A stretch of 64,000 bases of DNA from Elysia chlorotica (GCA_003991915.1 RQTK01000033.1:498505-562504), one strand, 5' to 3'; positions 1-12,370 are shown, numbered from the stretch's first letter. Translations and numbers: made by a program. Notes: a model not told the origin generated them from the letters alone.

Positions 1-170
1 TTCTGTGAACTTCAGAGACAATGATTTATGTGGTATCGCTTGACCTCAGTTTGGTTTTTTTTTGTGGACTTCAGAGACAATGATTTGTGTGGTATCGCTT
101 GACCTCAGTGTGGCTGTACTGTGGATTTGAGAGACATGATTTGTGTAGTATCGTTTGACCTCAGTGTGGC
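1..170. repeat. Tandem repeat, ~57-60 bp unit, three copies
   Basis: Three head-to-tail copies start near positions 3, 63 and 118. Each carries the core TTGACCTCAGTGTGG preceded by GAGACA(A)TGATTTGTGTGG. Copies 1 and 2 are nearly identical and copy 3 is more diverged. The array touches the window edge, so it may continue to the left. Confidence 0.85.
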
Positions 171-208
171 ACATAATTATTATACTGTGGACATCCTTTT
201 CCGTTAAG

Positions 209-480
209 GGAATAAACTGACGCAACTCGGTAGAACGTTGGTCTCCAGATCGGAAGGTCCGCGGTTCGAATACCACGATCTGTTAACAAATGTATTTTTC
301 CGATGTTTCCCCTACTCATTAAATCTGTGTCAGTATTATGTGGCCGACTGAGACAAGAGCCCAGGTCTCTAGCCAAGTCTAGGGTGTTGCAGCACGTACA
401 ATTCTCAGACGTCAGTCTTGGGGCCTGCTCACAATATAGCCTATATATTTTTGACGTTGGATTTAAGCAACAAAACAAAG
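209..480 (+). mobile_element. tRNA-derived SINE, near full length
   Basis: The tRNA-like head lies at about 209-281, with an A-box-like stretch (CAACTCGGTAGAACG) and a B box (GGTTCGAATACC at 263-274). It is followed by the family body (CCCCTACT, then GTGTCAGTAT, then GACTGAGACA), the TCTTGGGGCC and ACAATATAGCCTATATA blocks, and a GACGTTGGATTTAAGCAAC tail ending in A-rich sequence. The same body and tail recur many times in this window on both strands. The copy is diverged and not a functional tRNA gene. Confidence 0.85.
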
Positions 481-1045
481 AACCCCGCCCACGGTTTCCA
501 AGTACGGTACATACACAGGACCAAAAAATTATTTTTCTTTCGCCATTGAATCACACATCACCCGTCACCAGTTTTGAGGTTAATGTGTAAACAAATAAAA
601 ACAAAACAAAAAACAAACCCAAAAGCTGTTCACCCCGACACATCCAATTATCCCTTGATGGGGAGACCATCAAAAGCGTCTGGTCGCTCCCAGGGTGTCC
701 GAAATCCAAACTTGACTCCGGACATCGGTCAATGTGATCAGTTTGCACAGCTGATGGTCAGTGTATGGACACTGTAGAGGGCTGACCTGGGTATGTATGA
801 AAATAGACTTACCAGTGTCCCCACACCTCTAGCAATCAATTATTGATTTGGGGTCCTTTAGCTCACTTGGGGAGGGATTGAGGAGGGAGATTGAGATAGA
901 GATAGGGGGACAGGAAAGGGGAGTGGATGAAAGAGATATCAGAGTCGGTAGTGGGGTGGCGGTGGGGGTGGGATTGGGAAATTTAAATAGGCCGTGAAAG
1001 TCTTAGACAGATTGTGTGAGATATAAAGAGCTAGATAATATTATT
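481..1045. other. No gene seen
   Basis: Unique sequence with an A-rich CAAAACAAAAA-type tract near 585-625 and a purine-rich GAGATAGAGATAGGGGG stretch near 880-960 that leads into the next microsatellite. No coding signal was recognised. Confidence 0.6.
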
Positions 1046-2384
<1,339 letters not shown>

Positions 2385-2585
2385 AATTAGAAAAATAAAG
2401 AGATAGTTAAAGAGCATAAATAAAATTAGCAAGAAGAGCGAGGAGAGATCTAAGAGACAAAGAGAAATATCCCATTGTCTCAGAACAGATGAATATATGC
2501 TAATATAAAAAAAACCACTGGAAAGATACGCATAGATGTGAGTGTTCAGACAGGAAATATAAAAGAATAATTAAGCTGTGTTATA

Positions 2586-2586
<1 letters not shown>

Positions 2587-2618
<32 letters not shown>
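2587..2618. repeat. (GATT)n microsatellite
   Basis: About eight GATT units with one GGTT variant. Confidence 0.95.
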
Positions 2619-2689
2619 AAGAAGCAGATAAGGAGAAATTAAAAAAGATAAATAAAGCTATAGAGATAATGCTGAGAAGAAAAGATAGA

Positions 2690-2965
2690 TAGAGAGAGAA
2701 TATAATTATAAGCTAATTCAAATATACAAAACGGTGGAAGGTGGAAAGAGAGAGAAACACATACAGAGATACAGAAAGAAAGAAATAGAGAAGGAGAGAG
2801 AAATGGAGTAGATTAGAGAGACAGAAAGACAAACGGAGAGAAAGACAAAGACAAAGAGACAGAAAGAGAGAGTGAAGAAAGAGAGATAAAAAGAGAGAGA
2901 GAGACAGAGAGTCAAAGAGACAGATAGAGAGTCAGAGAGACACAAAGAGAGAGATAAAGAAGAGC
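2690..2965. repeat. Degenerate purine-rich (AGAGACA)n tract
   Basis: The plus strand is almost all purine with scattered C and T: GAGAGACAGAAAG-type words without a fixed period. It is probably an old decayed AG microsatellite. Confidence 0.8.
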
Positions 2966-3311
2966 GAAAATGGGGAACGCTATATAGACAAAGGCGGAGA
3001 TAAACATACTTACAGTGGTTCAAAGAATTATGGGCTAATTCAAACGAGTGTAACAACACAGATCCAACTTGCAAGGGTACAAACAGGTAAAGGGGATTGC
3101 AGGAGCGCTATTCTGGTCTGATCGTAATCTTCCCACCTTTATTGTTTCTCCCTCTACTTGGTTATTGTATTTGGCAGGCGCTGATTGGGTAGATTGCACG
3201 CACAGATTGGACTTAGACATGTTTTTATCTGAGGCCAATAGTTTTCACCTCTGTATCTTAGCAATCTGGAAGCCGCTACGTATACCTGTTCCCCATCATG
3301 TTTTGCTTCTA

Positions 3312-3421
3312 CCCATCTCTGTCTCTGTCAGTCTGTATGCATGTCTGTATATCTGTCTCTCTGTATATCTGTCTGCCTGTCTATCTGCCTGTCTGTCTTG
3401 TCTCCATCTCTCCCCTTTCCC

Positions 3422-3459
<38 letters not shown>

Positions 3460-3460
3460 T
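3312..3460. repeat. (TCTG)n/(CT)n microsatellite
   Basis: TCTGTCTG-type repeats interrupted by TATA words, then a pure CT run at about 3423-3456. Confidence 0.95.
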
Positions 3461-3527
3461 TTCTCTCCATATACATGTATCTTTCTGAATCTCCATATTA
3501 TACATATCTAGCTCTTTGTATCTCTCG

Positions 3528-3832
3528 GGAGGCGGGGTAGCCCTGGGGTAGACGCAGAAGGTCCGTGGTTCGAGCCCTGGGGATTTCGCCCACTACCGGT
3601 TTGGTCAGTATCAGTTTAATGATATCGACTGAAAGAGGAGTCATGGCATCCCCGCCGTGTCTCTTGTGTGGTAACTGGTTTGGTTGCGTATCAGTTTAAT
3701 GTTATCGACTGAGAGAGGAGTCATGGTATCCCCGCGTGTCTCTTGTGTGGTAGCACAGAAAATTATCTGACGTCAGCCTATGGGCCGAGCCACAATATAG
3801 TCTAAATATTGCTGATGTTGGACGTTAAACCT
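3528..3832 (+). mobile_element. tRNA-derived SINE with internal duplication
   Basis: The head is GGCGGGGTAGCCCTGGGGTAGA with a B box GGTTCGAGCCC at 3568-3578. Part of the body, CTGGTTTGGT...TGTCTCTTGTGTGGTA, is present twice (about 3595-3672 and 3674-3755), so this copy is ~80 bp longer than its relatives. It ends with ACAATATAGTC, then TGATGTTGGACGTTAAAC. Confidence 0.88.
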
Positions 3833-4046
3833 ACTAGAGTACAACTGCTATGTATCTCTCAATCTCTAACATCTCGCATTCTCTCATATTAGACGGTAAG
3901 AACGAATGTGATTTTGAGCACTGATTAGACAGAAGAGATGCACGGATTAGGCCTAGAGTGGTTTCTGACTGGTTTTAAGCTCGAAGTATCGGTTCCATGA
4001 CTCAGCAATCTGAAAGCCAGTAAATCTTACTACCTGCTCTCCTTCA

Positions 4047-4060
4047 TGTTTCTCTTTCTT

Positions 4061-4097
<37 letters not shown>

Positions 4098-4190
4098 CTC
4101 CCTCTCTCTCTATCTGCCTTTTTTTCTACCTCTCTTTCTTTCGCTCTCTCCCTCTTTTTCTCTCTCTCGCTACCTCTCTTTTTCCTAATA
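4047..4190. repeat. (CT)n microsatellite
   Basis: CTTT and CT repeats with a pure CT core at about 4068-4092, then degenerate pyrimidine sequence. Confidence 0.95.
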
Positions 4191-4554
4191 CCTCTCATAT
4201 TAAGAGCTAAGAACGATGGGTATGTGAAATACTAGTTTCCTTTATTAGGAAACAAGAGTATAAGCCCAATATGATTTTGAGCACCGTTGGACAGATGAAA
4301 CGCACAGATTGGGCATAGAGTAGTTTTTGCCTGGAGCCAATGGTTTTAAGCCCTAAGTAAAGGTTTTATCATTAAGGGATCTGGAAGCCAATACACGTAT
4401 CTATAGGAATACCCACAAATTTCGCCGATATTACTGTAGAGATCTTGGGAAGTAGCACTGGAGGGCAAAGATATTTCTGATATGGCTTTTTGTATACGTG
4501 TAGTGTATCTAAAAGAAATAATCGTGTGGAAAAATAATGTGTGCCACCTTTTTT

Positions 4555-4565
4555 CTTCTCTATCT

Positions 4566-4607
<42 letters not shown>

Positions 4608-4674
4608 CCTCTCTATTTCCCTCTTTCTCTCTATCCATCTTTCCATCTTTCTATCTACCTGTCTATCTATCTAT
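4555..4674. repeat. (CT)n and (CTAT)n microsatellite
   Basis: CT repeats at 4568-4602, then CCCTCT words, then a short CTAT run. Confidence 0.95.
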
Positions 4675-5046
4675 GATTATTAGTTTAATTAAACAAGATC
4701 CAAGCTGCGATATCTCTTCTTTTCGGCTAGCCAAGACGATACTTATAGAAAATCAAACCCAACCACTTTCAGACTTTCACAGGCCATCCTGCAGATTTGG
4801 GGTTTCCTGGAAACCTAATATGCCTCAGCCTGAGGATAATCAAGTCTTGTCTGTAGATTATTATCGATTCCATATTGCACAACTGCTGGACACATAGTAA
4901 CGTAACAGAGCAGGCATTTCATACCGAGGAGTTTTTCAATCTTCAGCTACAGAGGCAATGCTGGTGACGTAATGTTGGGTGTGAAGAACTTAAGAGACTT
5001 AAGCTGTGTGAGTTACACTTAACTCAGCCTGGCTTTGTTCAAGATC
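4675..5046. other. No gene seen
   Basis: Unique sequence. The plus-strand open frame that covers it begins inside the preceding CT repeat, so its length is not evidence for a gene. Confidence 0.5.
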
Positions 5047-5471
5047 TTCTTGAGTTCATTCGATAATTGTGCCTGACATAAAAAATACATGGACACCACG
5101 TACAACTTTGAACGTAGTTTCTCGGGATACCAACAAATATAATACGAGTCAACAAAAACAAAAGTACTAGTACCACAGAACTAAAATAGGGAACACTCTA
5201 GCTGAAAAGGTCTTACAAGTGCGTGATTTTGCATGAAATCGACGTATTTGCAGTCTGTCTTTTCTTGAGTTTGTTCGATAATTGTGCCTGACATAAAAAT
5301 ACATGGACACCACGTATAACTTTGAACGTAGTTTCTCAGGATACCAACAAATAAATACGTGTCAACAAAAACAAAAGTACTAGTACCACAGAACTATAAT
5401 AGGGAACACTCTAGCTGAAAAGGTCTTACAAGTGCGAGATTTTGCATGAAATCGACGTATTTGCAGTCTGT
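5047..5471 (+). repeat. Tandem duplication, ~214-bp unit
   Basis: Copy 1 is at about 5047-5258 and copy 2 at 5262-5471. They share TTCGATAATTGTGCCTGACA, ACATGGACACCACGTA, AAAGTACTAGTACCACAG and GAAATCGACGTATTTGCAGT with only scattered differences, so the duplication is fairly recent. No coding potential is evident. Confidence 0.92.
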
Positions 5472-6756
5472 ATTTTCAGCACTGGTTGAGCGACAATTTA
5501 ACTGCTATAAGATGGGGCATTTTGAAAATAAAAAAGGTTTACGCAATACTTGGGAAGCACTATTTGAGTATTGATTGTACAAATTGTTTTCTTTATTTAA
5601 AGCGAGGAGATATGAGCATGAGACTCTCACAGGAGAAAATGGGGAAACCGTTCATTAAATAAATCGACAAAGAAAAAAAATAAATCCGAAAGAGAAACAC
5701 ACAAAGCAGCGAGAGTCAAATTATCGTCCGAGAACGCCGAGAAAATTTATCAACTTAAGATGGATACATCAGGAAATAGGCGGAAATGAGTAGGGTGTGT
5801 TCTTACCAAATCAGATAACGAGTTCTGTAACCCGTCTCCGAACCATGAGAGCTCCCTGTCCCCTGATGACACACTCAGGTCTAGCCGGTCAGGGGCAGAT
5901 AAGTCAGATAATTCAGTGCCCGTGTTAACTTCCTGGACTGTTCCAAAGTTCCAAGTCTTTATTATTCGCGGTTAGTTCAATACGATTTTTGTTGGTTGGA
6001 GCAAAGCTCGATATTCATTGTGACTGTTTCGCCATCAGCATTGCGATCGTCTAGGTCTACATGTCTGGTGCGTTCTCAGATGAAGCTTGATGGTGGTGAG
6101 ATATGAGGAGACTGATCCAGCCTTGTCTTGCAGAGATCTGTGGAAGGCAGACAGTAAACAAAAAAAGAGTCAAATTAGAATTCCGCTATTAAGTTTGGCG
6201 GTAAGTATCAGAATTAATATAGCTGAGAGCAAAATCGAATGGTGGTTATTAAATTTACAGTCCAGTCAGAAAGAAACAAAGGGATTTGAGAGCATTAGTT
6301 TCGCTTTGAAGGTTGGGACACAAAATATTATCAAAAGCGACGTATATTGTTATTGCAATGCTTAACTAAAGAGTTTTAGGTCGGCTAGAGAAAATATACT
6401 TTAAGAAAAATAAATTAAACACACACAAAAATAGTTGAAATCCCGACCAAGCTCTCCGGCCTCCGTGATCGAAGACCTTTAGAAGTTCAATTGATGGATC
6501 GGCTGTTCCGAACAGTTAGACCAGTACAAAATGCTTTGGTTGACTGAGCTAAAACCTCAATCTATTGTAATCTTCAATCAATGAAATGCCCTTAAAATTT
6601 CCAGGAAAGCCGTCGAGTGACAGTTTGTGGAAATCAAAGACCAAAATAAAATAGCCAAATCTGTTTGCAAAACGCAGTGGTGTTCTCTAGGTTGGTCGAA
6701 ACACGGGACAGAAGGAAAAAAAATACACAAAAGAATCTTAGAAAAAGATAGGGAAG
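5472..6756. other. No gene seen
   Basis: Unique AT-rich sequence. The longest non-repeat open frame (6087-6365, plus) has no recognised domain and no clear splice or start context. This could be intron or intergenic DNA. Confidence 0.5.
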
Positions 6757-6815
6757 TGTGCTGAGATTCGAATATCAAACCTCCTGTTTGTTAGTCCATT
6801 GCATTACCAACAGTA
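6757..6815 (-). mobile_element. Possible tRNA-like SINE head fragment
   Basis: The minus strand reads as a GTTGGTAATGCAATGGAC A-box-like stretch, then an anticodon-stem-like region and a TATTCGAATCTC B-box-like stretch. No SINE body follows. It is a degenerate fragment at best. Confidence 0.35.
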
Positions 6816-6924
6816 CTGAACAAACTTGTTCCCTGGAGCCAATGTCCTCCCATTACTTGTGCCTTATTGGGTAAGGCAATTGAACACTGCATGACAGATA
6901 AGGGGAAATTAATATAGTATATTA

Positions 6925-7700
6925 CAAACATTGCGAATTAAAATACGGCAACCGATGACATAACCACGACCCTCATCTCTGGGGTTTTCTGATCGCTCGT
7001 TGGCTCCGCAATCTAGGACAGAGAGCTAGGCGTGGACGCCTTTCCAGATTTCTCTTTTTATCGTCTTTGTTTTCGCTCTTAGTCCTATAATCGCAAGGTC
7101 ACTGTTGCCACAATCTTACAACTCAAGAATCCATAATGCCTGGAGATAAAACCTAATACATTTTAAGTTTTGTGATGTAAACGTTTGAGCCAATGAACTA
7201 CGGTTTAAGAAAACTATTATTGATGTTTCCTGACAAGTAGACAGTCACGTTAGGCTGAGGAAAATAGCTTGTTTTCTTTGATTACCAAGGAGATAGGAGA
7301 TAACAGAGGGCTTGTGATGGTGGGGCTGCCGGATAAAACTAAGACGATAGATATAGAAAATGGAATCGGAACTGGCGTCAAATCATAGATGTATTCCTAC
7401 ACTGTCTCAGCCAATGAGCGACCAGAAAACTCTATACAAAGGGACGCTGTAATGTCATCCGATATATTTGTATTGCAAAGCCTGTAATATATGGTTACTA
7501 TCTTATAACGGCAAGAATCCATAACGCCTGGATACATAACCAAAAACACTTTAATTTTTATTATGTGAACCTTTGGGCCATGTGCATCGCTGTTTAAGCA
7601 AATTATGGAGATTTTAAGGTTTTCAGACAAACTAGACAGTCAGATCCGGCTAGGAAAGTAACTAGTTTTCTTAAACTACCTTGGAGATAACATCACGTTT
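6925..7700. repeat. Inverted and direct repeat cluster (old composite element)
   Basis: A ~110-bp sequence occurs inverted at about 6925-7035 (minus) and 7370-7480 (plus). It shares GCCAA(C/T)GAGCGA(T/C)CAGAAAA and ATGTCATC. A second ~200-bp sequence occurs as diverged direct copies at about 7100-7310 and 7490-7700, sharing CAAGAATCCATAA(T/C)GCCTGGA, GTTTAAG, AGACAGTCA and CCTTGGAGATA (or a variant). A third copy of the first sequence lies at 54850-54985. The arrangement suggests a decayed mobile element; its class is not recognisable by eye. Confidence 0.65.
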
Positions 7701-7901
7701 CGTAACCAGCCTTCACCGGTGTGAAAGGAATTGAGTCTCAGAACGTTTGAGGCCAAACAAGTCGGTTGAAAATTCTGTTTGAGCGACGCAATCTAAACAG
7801 GCGACGTTTTCATCTCGCGCGACCGACGTTGTCTGGACAATGTTTGATCTAGAGCAGCAGCAGGGGTGGTTCAGGAAGAGGGGGGGGGGAATAGAAAATA
7901 A

Positions 7902-7958
<57 letters not shown>

Positions 7959-8075
7959 GAGAGGGAGAGAGAGAGAGGGAGGGATAGAGAGGGATAGCCA
8001 GGATTGGAGGGGGTTTAAGAGGTGATCGAAGAGACAGAGAGAGATGGAGAGAGACAGGGGTAGAGAGAGATGGCC
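7902..8075. repeat. (AG)n microsatellite with GGGAGA variants
   Basis: A nearly pure AG run to about 7980, preceded by a ten-base G run near 7881. It is followed by two similar segments containing ATAGCCAGGATTGGAGGGGG and ATGGCCAGGGTGGGAGGGGG (about 7995 and 8070). The similarity suggests a short duplication around 75-80 bp. Confidence 0.93.
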
Positions 8076-8878
8076 AGGGTGGGAGGGGGTTGAAGAGGTG
8101 CTCAAGTTGATGGGACAGGGAGGGGGGAGGAGGCGGTGGCAGAGTAATGAGAGAGCTCCCACAATCCATAGATTTCCACACATGGAAACAAGGACTATAA
8201 TGATTGAAACTGTTAAAATCAACTTCGCTCAATATGTTTTAAACACAAAGAAGGAGTTTTTGTATTATCTGAAATAGATTTTGTATATTACTGAATGTTC
8301 CAATAATCAAGAATTGCACCTACACATATATTTTAATCGTATTTTCAAGAACTACATCAACGCGCTTGTTATGTTTTACGGTATGCAAGGAAGTAATTAC
8401 TATTGTTTTTAAAATAATTACGTAAATATCAAACCCAAATCGGTTCTTTAGATATTAGAAACTGCTGAAAGACTTACATGTCCGTACTATTCTAAGGATG
8501 CGCACAGTGGAAGCAGTAATGTTATTTTGTGTCCGATGTTTTAGAAAGTAATTACGAAATTTTAAGTGAAATGAGACATATTTAAGTTCATGGGTCATGA
8601 TTTCACATTTTCCTTACCGCAGCGAATCAAGATCTTGAAGTATTCCGAGTTCAATAATCCCCAAGGTTGCTTATTACTTACATTGTTTTTTTATGTGCGT
8701 TTGTTAAGAAATAAAGGCCAGAGTTGAAAAGTTGAAGAGTAAATTCTCCCTGAGAAGGTTTCAATCAGGCTTATATTTTATCGATATCACGCAAAAAGAA
8801 TAATGGGGCCGTGCTAGTGCAAGTGGCATTCAAAAGTTCTCGGGTTTAAAATAAATTAGATAAAATGTATATGTCAAC
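8076..8878. other. No gene seen
   Basis: Unique AT-rich sequence after the purine tract. No feature was recognised. Confidence 0.5.
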
Positions 8879-9085
8879 TTTCGTCCCCTACTAGTTGGGT
8901 CCGTGTCAGTATCATGAGGCCGGCTGATACAGTCGCCCAGGTATCCCATCACTGTCTCTGTGTGGCGTCACATGATATTGTCAGACGTTTGTCTTGGAAA
9001 CCTTGCTGCTGACGTTAGACGTTTAAAAATAAACATACTCACTCGCTATATTATGCTGACGTTGGACGTTAAACCAACTCAACTG
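8879..9085 (+). mobile_element. SINE, 5'-truncated
   Basis: It begins in the body at TTCGTCCCCTACTAGTTGGG, with no tRNA-like head. It continues through GTGTCAGTATCATG, GGCTGATACAG and ATTGTCAGACG. The tail region is partly repeated: GCTGACGTTAGACG and later TGCTGACGTTGGACGTTAAA. Confidence 0.82.
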
Positions 9086-9249
9086 ACAAATACAGCTACA
9101 ACTAATCACTAACTCACTCTAGCGTCGGATAAAGATTGATAATTCTCCAAGGACAAGCGGCTTAGGAGGTAGGGATGAAACTGGACTCCTTTCCCCTAAT
9201 CAAACCTATTTTAACAGTCTTCAGAGAACTCGTAGAGAGGTTCCTCTGA

Positions 9250-9595
9250 TATCGCCATTGTTTTGTAAAACACGCAAAGTCAATTTAGTTTGATCATTGT
9301 TTGGTAAAATACCCAAAGCCTTATTTTTCTGACCATTGTTTTGTAAAACACTTAACAAGGCAACTATCTCTGATCAACTTATTATTAATACCCGAAACTA
9401 ACTTTCCACGATCGCAGTTCTGTTTGAAACTCTACAAAATAACTCCCCCGTGATTCTAGTTATGTTTGAAATACCCCAAGCTAACTATCCCGTGATCATA
9501 GCTTTGTTGCAAACACCTTAGTCTAACTCCCTCAAGATCATAGTTATATTTGAAACACGGAAAGTCAACTTCACCTGATCAACATTGAATCAACA
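9250..9595 (+). repeat. Degenerate minisatellite, ~40-bp unit, about eight copies
   Basis: Equivalent points of the unit fall near 9256, 9295, 9334, 9375, 9415, 9456, 9497, 9539 and 9580, so the period is 39-42 bp. The consensus is roughly GATCATAGTTTTGTTTGAAA followed by ACACCCAAAGTCAACT and CCC. Units differ by many substitutions, so the array is old. Confidence 0.82.
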
Positions 9596-11340
9596 CTAAG
9601 CAAAATGAAAGAATCATAGTTTTACATGCTAACAAAATCAAAGGCAAAACCGATTTTTTTTTTCATCATTTCATCACAATTTTTTTCCGCCAAGTAAACC
9701 ACAGTGACATTTATGAGGTGATCATGCTCGTGTAAAATCTCCGTCCCTTTAACAGAAGAGAGAAATGAATGGCATCAAGTGAACTATTGATTGATATATA
9801 ATGATCTCTAATTTTATCTCCTTGTAGGGTTTAGATCAACATTAAGAAGTGGGAGACTAATTTAGACAGAGACGCAGCTAATATAGATCTATTTCATGAT
9901 GTGTGCTTCACTTTAAATTCAGGGAAATATCGGCTGCATTTAGAAGACTTTAAGTTGAGACGTTCGTGTTCAAATACGAAAATGTAATATTTTGAAGCAA
10001 TACAGGATTTGCAACAGCACACCCAGTTAAACAAAATTGTCTTCCATTTTTCAAATGAGAAGGAATGTCTGGATCACTATTCCTAAAACTCTACGTGCAT
10101 TTAATGTTTTATAATGGATGGGTAATTCAGAATGTGTAGAAAGAATAACAAAAATGTTTTTAATCAACATTAAATAATAATTAGTGTGTTTTTTCCATCA
10201 GATCTTGGTCGTTGATATTATTCCAAGGTGGACATAATCATTGTTATATTTCGACTTTCTAATTTATAAAAGAAATAAAATTATAATTACACAATTTCTA
10301 ACTTTAAACTCAGTTTACCAAGTTAACCAAGTTTTGATTATAAGAACTTTCTTCGCGGGAATATTAGAGATGAGCAGCACCAATGAAGGTCTCATGACTT
10401 GGGACAAACTGTTCAACATGGTAATATTTATATTCATCACCAAGTGACATATTTATCTAATAATTATTCAAAAATCAAAATATAAAATGTATAATGTCCA
10501 TAAGACTGGTCTGGAACCAAAAAATACAACGAAACAAAAAAAACAAGCAATGAAATTACATAAGCCTATCCCTTGAGAGGCGTATTTTACTTACTAGATT
10601 TTTCAAGGCAGAGACAAAAAATATCAATCAAAAATATGTTCCTCATGAATATAGATAGAAAGTAAACCAAGAAAATATTCTGGAGTTCTCGGCAAAAATC
10701 AGACAAAGCGCCAACTATGTGCGAAGTGATATTAGGAAGATTCCGTTTACACTTGTTCTGCCTTTCATAAAAACGCATTCGAAAGTCTGGACTGAAACAT
10801 ATTTATGAATTGTTCCTTAGTTCTAATTTTTCTTTCTTTTAAATGCCGGCTCTCCATCTCCACAACGTTTAAATAGAACTTTTTCTTGTTGTTATCTCTT
10901 ATTGTACCAAAAAATGAACATACAAATTTTACCCGATGAATGTTGAGGTAAATTCAGAAACACAAATCCATAGCTTTAAAATGATGGTAATAGTGCAAAA
11001 ATGTAAAACTGATGTATGGTTTCCACAGAACCTCACCCGTTAAGTCCGGTAAAATAGTTCATTGATCTTTCTACTAACAATCATCTGGCAAATTATGTTG
11101 TTTAAAGATTTGGTCGTTCATATTTCCTTTGGTTAACGCCTGGAAGAATAAAAATAAATTGAGGTTTGACGCAGAACTAATGGAGCAGTTTGTAATCCAG
11201 TCCCAATTATATTTCAATTTTCCCTTTTTTTCTTAATTATCATGATTCTTCTCTGTCGTTTTTAATGATTTTTATCTTCCCAATTCCAAATGTTCTAAAT
11301 TATCTATCTAAAACGGGATGATCACAGTTATTGTATCAAG
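9596..11340. other. AT-rich DNA, no gene seen
   Basis: Strongly AT-rich, with many short T and A runs and no open frame longer than about 70 codons. No repeat family was recognised. Confidence 0.55.
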
Positions 11341-11363
11341 GCAATATATATATATTTTTTTTA

Positions 11364-11680
11364 AATACAACGTTGTGGTAACCTTATGACTCATTTTGAC
11401 GTATAATAATGAGAAGGCTTGCGGCGAGTTTTGGAATACCGGCTTCCGACGTGGTTCGAGCCCTGGCAATTTCGCCCCTTACTTGTTGGGTCGGTGTCAG
11501 TTTAATATGACCAGCTCAGACTAGAGTCATTGCTATCGCCGCCCTGTCTTGTGTGTGACAGCGCATAAAATTGTCAGACGTCACTTTTGGGGTCTGTCTA
11601 CAATATAGCCTGTTTAGTGACGGACGTTGTCTGTTACTGACTCAACTCAACGGTGTGTTTTAAGCTACCGCAACTATGCA
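11364..11680 (+). mobile_element. Small inverted-repeat element (MITE-like) split by a SINE
   Basis: The left part (about 11364-11420: TACAACGTTGTGGTAACCTT and GAGAAGGCTTGCG) resembles the left half of the element at 45488-45584. After the SINE, TTTTAAGCTACCGCAACTAT at about 11655-11675 resembles its right half. I infer that the SINE (11421-11652) inserted into an older MITE. The flanks are diverged. Confidence 0.5.
11421..11652 (+). mobile_element. tRNA-derived SINE
   Basis: Degenerate head with a B box GGTTCGAGCCC (11452-11462). The body follows: ACTTGTTGGGTCGGTGTCAG, GCCGCCCTGTCTTGTGTG and AAAATTGTCAGACGTCA. The tail has ACAATATAGCCTGT and ends in ACTCAACTCAACGG. The front of the head is shortened. 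Confidence 0.87.
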
Positions 11681-11914
11681 CATACTCCTCAAAGAGAGAA
11701 TATCTAAATAGCCACCAACAGACTTCATCAACTCCAACATGAAAATCTATGAAGGCCGTTACTTCTCTCCTCTTCCACTGGTCACCTCTGAGTCCCGTCG
11801 GTTGGCCTGGCTTGGTCAGTCGCGTGAAGAAAATCATCAGAGTGGACAATGCCACCGGTGGCCAGGTTTGAATGACTCACTTAACACATCAACGCGATAA
11901 TGAGGAGAAGATGG

Positions 11915-12370
11915 GCATGCTGTTCTCTGTCTCTGTGTCTCTCCGTCTGTCTGCCTGTTTTTCATTCTGTCGGTCTGTTTGTCTGTGTCTATATATCTGC
12001 CTGTTACTGTCTGTCTAACTGTTTGTTGGCTGCCTGTTTGTCTCTCTGTCTCTTTCTCGGTCTTTGTTTCTCTCTGTCTCTCCCTCTCCCTCTCTATTTC
12101 CCACTTTTCTCCCTCTGTGTCTGTCTGTCTATCTCCCTGTCTCTATCTACCCCTCTCTCTTTCCCCCTCTCTCTTTCTATCTCTCCTTCTGTATGTCTGT
12201 CTGTCTGTCCCATGTTCTCCTAAACTCTCCTTCCCCCTATCTCTCATTCTCTCTCTCTCTCTCTCTCTCTCAATCAATCAACCAATCTCTCTTTATCCCC
12301 CCGTTTCTCTCCATTACTCTCACTGCCTGTATTTTCCTATCTCTTTTTCTTTCTGTCTCTCCTATGTGTA
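11915..12370. repeat. Degenerate pyrimidine tract (CTGT/CTCT)
   Basis: About 450 bp of CTCTGT, CTGTCTGT and CCCTCTCT words with a short pure CT core near 12248-12270. The Leu/Ser/Cys-rich open frames on the plus strand are artefacts of this composition. Confidence 0.9.

Larger units (their letters stand above)
3170..4410 (+). repeat. Three diverged copies of a ~150-bp dispersed unit
   Basis: Copies lie at about 3178-3310, 3900-4062 and 4265-4400. Shared words in order are GCACAGATTGG (or variant), TAGAGTAGTTTTTG, GAGCCAATGGTTTTAAGC, a TATCGGTTT-like block, and AATCTGGAAGCCAGTA. The second and third copies also share upstream CTCTCATATTA...TAAGAACG and GATTTTGAGCAC. Copies 1 and 2 run into CTTCATGTTT-like sequence and then straight into a CT microsatellite. 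A SINE (3528-3832) lies between copies 1 and 2. Confidence 0.7.
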
